Positions 62,051 through 64,000 of a DNA stretch of 64,000 nt are shown here, one piece after another. Position 1 is the stretch's first letter, and each line of letters begins with the position of its first letter. The position numbers and the translations under genes were made by a program. The notes beneath the pieces were generated by a model that saw only the letters and a list, made by a program, of their open reading frames with translations, was not told the origin of the DNA and ran no database searches. This stretch comes from Chelatococcus asaccharovorans (GTDB taxonomy: Bacteria > Pseudomonadota > Alphaproteobacteria > Rhizobiales > Beijerinckiaceae), in assembly GCF_003201475.1 (NCBI RefSeq), contig NZ_QJJK01000012.1, forward strand, positions 227,917-291,916. The letters are read 5' to 3'.

Positions 62051-62612
62051 AGGCTTTCTCGCCGGCGACCCGGTCGCCAAAAGCCTTGTCGCCAAGCGCG
62101 TTCGGCACCTCGCGGATCAACAGGTCGAGCGCCCGGACGATGATCGCCCGTTCCTCCAGGGTCAGCGGCGCGAGCATGGCGGTTTCATGCTCCTTGGCGG
62201 CCTTCAACATGGGCACGGCGCGCGCGCGGCCTTCGGCGGTGAGATGAATCAGCACACGGCGCCGGTCGCGGGTGTCGGCACGGCGCTCGACCAGCCCCTG
62301 GCGCTCCATGCGGTCGAGGATCTTCGTCATGCGCGATTGGCCCATGATCGCCATGGCCGCGAGGTCGCCGACGCCGAGCCCCTCGGCCCCCGTCAGGCAG
62401 GCGAGCACCCGATATTCCGGAACCGAGAGCTTCCAGGTCTTGAGCTTCTGGTGAAATCCGCTTGCAACGACATGGCTGGCGCGAGCAAGCAGATAAGACA
62501 GGTAGGTCGAGGCAAAGCTGCCGCTCGGCTGTTCCACCGCGAGCGATGCGATCGTGATCTTCTCCGGCGCGTCCTGCATGCGTTCCACCCGATCACCTTC
62601 TGTACGGCTCAT
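62001..62612 (-). CDS. MarR-family transcriptional regulator
   Basis: A 203-residue MarR-type regulator. The winged helix-turn-helix is LGVGDLAAMAIMGQSRMTKILDRMERQGLVERRADTRDRRRVLIHLT (about residues 80-126). It is divergent from the NicX-like gene and convergent with the importer. The nicotinate cluster of Pseudomonas putida likewise has a MarR-type regulator, NicR, which supports a role sensing an N-heteroaromatic or aromatic acid. The last 17 codons overlap the permease gene on the other strand. Confidence 0.9.
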   Translation of the reverse strand: MSRTEGDRVERMQDAPEKITIASLAVEQPSGSFASTYLSYLLARASHVVASGFHQKLKTWKLSVPEYRVLACLTGAEGLGVGDLAAMAIMGQSRMTKILDRMERQGLVERRADTRDRRRVLIHLTAEGRARAVPMLKAAKEHETAMLAPLTLEERAIIVRALDLLIREVPNALGDKAFGDRVAGEKASTSPRGSRAGDDAARR

Positions 62613-62857
62613 TCCTTTTCATATAACCTTCCACGAGCATGGCGTTTGCGGGGGAGGTTGTCCATCGTCTCGGGAAGACGGCCTGGGCGGGGGGCGCAAA
62701 GCTCCCAGTTCAAGCCTGACGCGAAACGTTGTTCTGACCATGCTCTAAAGCAATGCTGGCAGATATGTAACTGATTCGACGAGAACGACGGTCAGATCAA
62801 ATAGTGAAGGCCGGCCCTCCGCCAAAATTGAGTGTATCGCGCGCCGAGGACATGATG
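62613..62857. other. Divergent MarR / NicX-like control region
   Basis: This gap should hold the promoters of both genes. I see no perfect palindrome. A CTCTAAAGCAATGC stretch near 62743-62756 resembles the end of the mosaic repeats at 14638 and 30011 and may be a remnant. Confidence 0.35.
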
Positions 62858-63904
62858 ATGCTTGCGGATCGGATCGAAGGAAAATGGATCGACGCCTTCA
62901 CGGAGGTGATCGGCCGCTGCGGCGTAAAGCCGGGTGACACGGCCGCCATCCTGTCGGAAACGCAGTCGCGGGCCTTGAACGTGCATCTTGCCGAGCTCGC
63001 CCTTCTGCGCCTCGGCGCCAGACCGTTTCACATCATGCTGCCGACGCCGCGCAATCCCCATCCCGTGCCCCTGCGCTCGACCGGCGCCAGCACGGCGATC
63101 GCCGGACTTGAACCGGTGATCACCGCCCTGTCGCAGGCCGGCTTCATCGTCGACTGCACGGTGGAGGGACCTATGCATGCGCCGGAGACGCCGGCGATCC
63201 TGAAATCCGGGGCGCGCATCCTGTCGATTTCCAACGAACATCCGGAAGCGCTCGAGCGCATGCGCCCCGATCCCCGGCTGGAGCAGCAAGTGCGCGCCGC
63301 GGCGCGCCTGGCGCGGGCCAGCCGGCGCATGACGGTGACGTCGGCGGCAGGCACGGACCTCACCATCGACATGGGCGGCGCCTCCACCGTCGGCGTCTGG
63401 GGTTGGACCGAAAAACCCGGCACGCTGGCGCATTGGCCCGGCGGCATAGTCGTCAGCTTTCCCGCGAAGGGCACCGTGAATGGAACGCTGGTGCTCGACC
63501 GCGGCGATATCAACCTGACGTTCAAGCGCTATCTGGAGACCCCGATCCGGCTCACGCTTGTGGACGACTACATCACCGATATCGCCGGTGAAGGCACCGA
63601 CGCCACCCTGATGCGCCGCTATCTCGAAGCCTGGGGTGACCGCGAAGCCTATGCGGTCTCGCATGTGGGCTGGGGCATGAATCCCGGCGCCCGTTACGAG
63701 GCGCTGACCATGTATGATCAGCGTGACACCAACGGTACGGAGCTGCGCGCCGTCCCCGGAAACTTCCTGTTTTCCACCGGCGCCAATGAATTCGCCGGCC
63801 GCTTCACGGCGGGGCATTTCGACATCCCGGTGATGAACACCACCATCACCCTTGATGGAACCGTCGTCGTGAAGGACGGCGCGCTACAGGACGTGTTCGG
63901 CTAG
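62858..63904 (+). CDS. NicX-like 2,5-dihydroxypyridine 5,6-dioxygenase family protein
   Basis: A protein of the NicX family, non-haem iron dioxygenases that have the M29-aminopeptidase-like fold and cleave the ring of 2,5-dihydroxypyridine to N-formylmaleamate. Shared blocks include GTLVLDRGDINLTFKRY, SHVGWGMNPGARY and GNFLFSTGAN. Numbered from the GTG at 62804, His287, His338 and Asp340 match the Fe ligands His265, His318 and Asp320 of NicX, with nearly the same spacing. A GAGGA site lies 7 bases before the last of three ATG codons (62852, 62855, 62858), giving 348 residues; the GTG at 62804 lacks a ribosome-binding site. An aminopeptidase label is the likely automatic misannotation. Substrate could be a related dihydroxylated ring. 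Confidence 0.82.
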   Translation: MLADRIEGKWIDAFTEVIGRCGVKPGDTAAILSETQSRALNVHLAELALLRLGARPFHIMLPTPRNPHPVPLRSTGASTAIAGLEPVITALSQAGFIVDCTVEGPMHAPETPAILKSGARILSISNEHPEALERMRPDPRLEQQVRAAARLARASRRMTVTSAAGTDLTIDMGGASTVGVWGWTEKPGTLAHWPGGIVVSFPAKGTVNGTLVLDRGDINLTFKRYLETPIRLTLVDDYITDIAGEGTDATLMRRYLEAWGDREAYAVSHVGWGMNPGARYEALTMYDQRDTNGTELRAVPGNFLFSTGANEFAGRFTAGHFDIPVMNTTITLDGTVVVKDGALQDVFG

Positions 63905-64000
63905 ATGTCGTTTCCAAGAAGGTTGTTCAGCCTCTGGAATGGCGGGATGCCGTTGAGGGCCGAGTGGGGTCGTCGGGTGTTGTAGGCGTCGATCCAGGAG
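63901..64000 (-). mobile_element. 3' end of an IS481/IS3-like transposase gene (partial)
   Basis: The minus strand encodes SWIDAYNTRRPHSALNGI followed by PPFQRLNNLLGNDI and a stop at 63901. The YNTRRPHSALNG block is the conserved C-terminus of DDE transposases of the IS481/IS3 group. The gene continues beyond the window. Its stop overlaps the stop codon of the NicX-like gene, so the IS end must lie at or inside the 3' end of that gene. Confidence 0.8.

Overview
The window reads as chromosomal DNA of a GC-rich alphaproteobacterium, probably of the order Hyphomicrobiales. The grounds are the high GC content, the dense load of solute-uptake and catabolic operons, and two copies of a mosaic palindromic repeat of the kind scattered through rhizobial-type genomes (14638-14752 and 30011-30114). 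I saw no tRNA, rRNA, CRISPR array or phage genes. One insertion-sequence end lies at the right edge.

Region 1 (1-13400) is a catabolic island, mostly on the minus strand. It has an aldehyde dehydrogenase, an MmgE/PrpD protein, then an alpha/beta-hydrolase-fold protein, a metallo-beta-lactamase-fold (MBL) hydrolase, a beta-keto-acid cleavage enzyme (BKACE) and a GST-like protein (module A). A complete Fe3+/polyamine-type ABC importer, a carboxymuconolactone-decarboxylase-like protein, a lactonase-like MBL protein and a hydroxyisobutyrate-dehydrogenase-type reductase follow.

Region 2 (13521-34202) is organised around a LacI-family regulator (18012-19067). It holds a tripartite tricarboxylate (TTT) transporter with an enolase-superfamily enzyme, a branched-chain-type ABC importer in one run with a fused dihydroxyacetone-type kinase and a GST, a second hydrolase-MBL-BKACE set followed by a FAH-family enzyme (module B), another hydrolase-fold protein, and a second TTT transporter. 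The 12-bp palindrome TGAACCGGTTCA occurs perfectly before all four transcription units and in two degenerate copies by lacI. I read this as one regulon that imports and degrades a single class of organic acids. All three hydrolase-fold proteins of modules A, B and the second TTT unit have Ala where the catalytic Ser should be.

Region 3 (34308-40589) is an RbbA/YhhJ/HlyD-type ABC export system with a small phasin-like protein and a TetR regulator. Region 4 (40960-49756) is an AraC-controlled sugar or polyol operon: Zn-dependent dehydrogenase, FGGY kinase, a CUT1-type ABC importer and a FAD oxidoreductase.

Region 5 (49877-58158) pairs an ATP-dependent hydantoinase/oxoprolinase (HyuA/HyuB) with a three-component flavin dehydrogenase and an SDR, divergent from an IclR regulator. 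It looks like a lactam or hydantoin pathway ending in oxidation of a secondary amine. Region 6 (58159-64000) is a taurine/nitrate-type ABC importer, a MarR regulator and a ring-cleavage dioxygenase resembling NicX, abutting an IS481/IS3-like transposase end.
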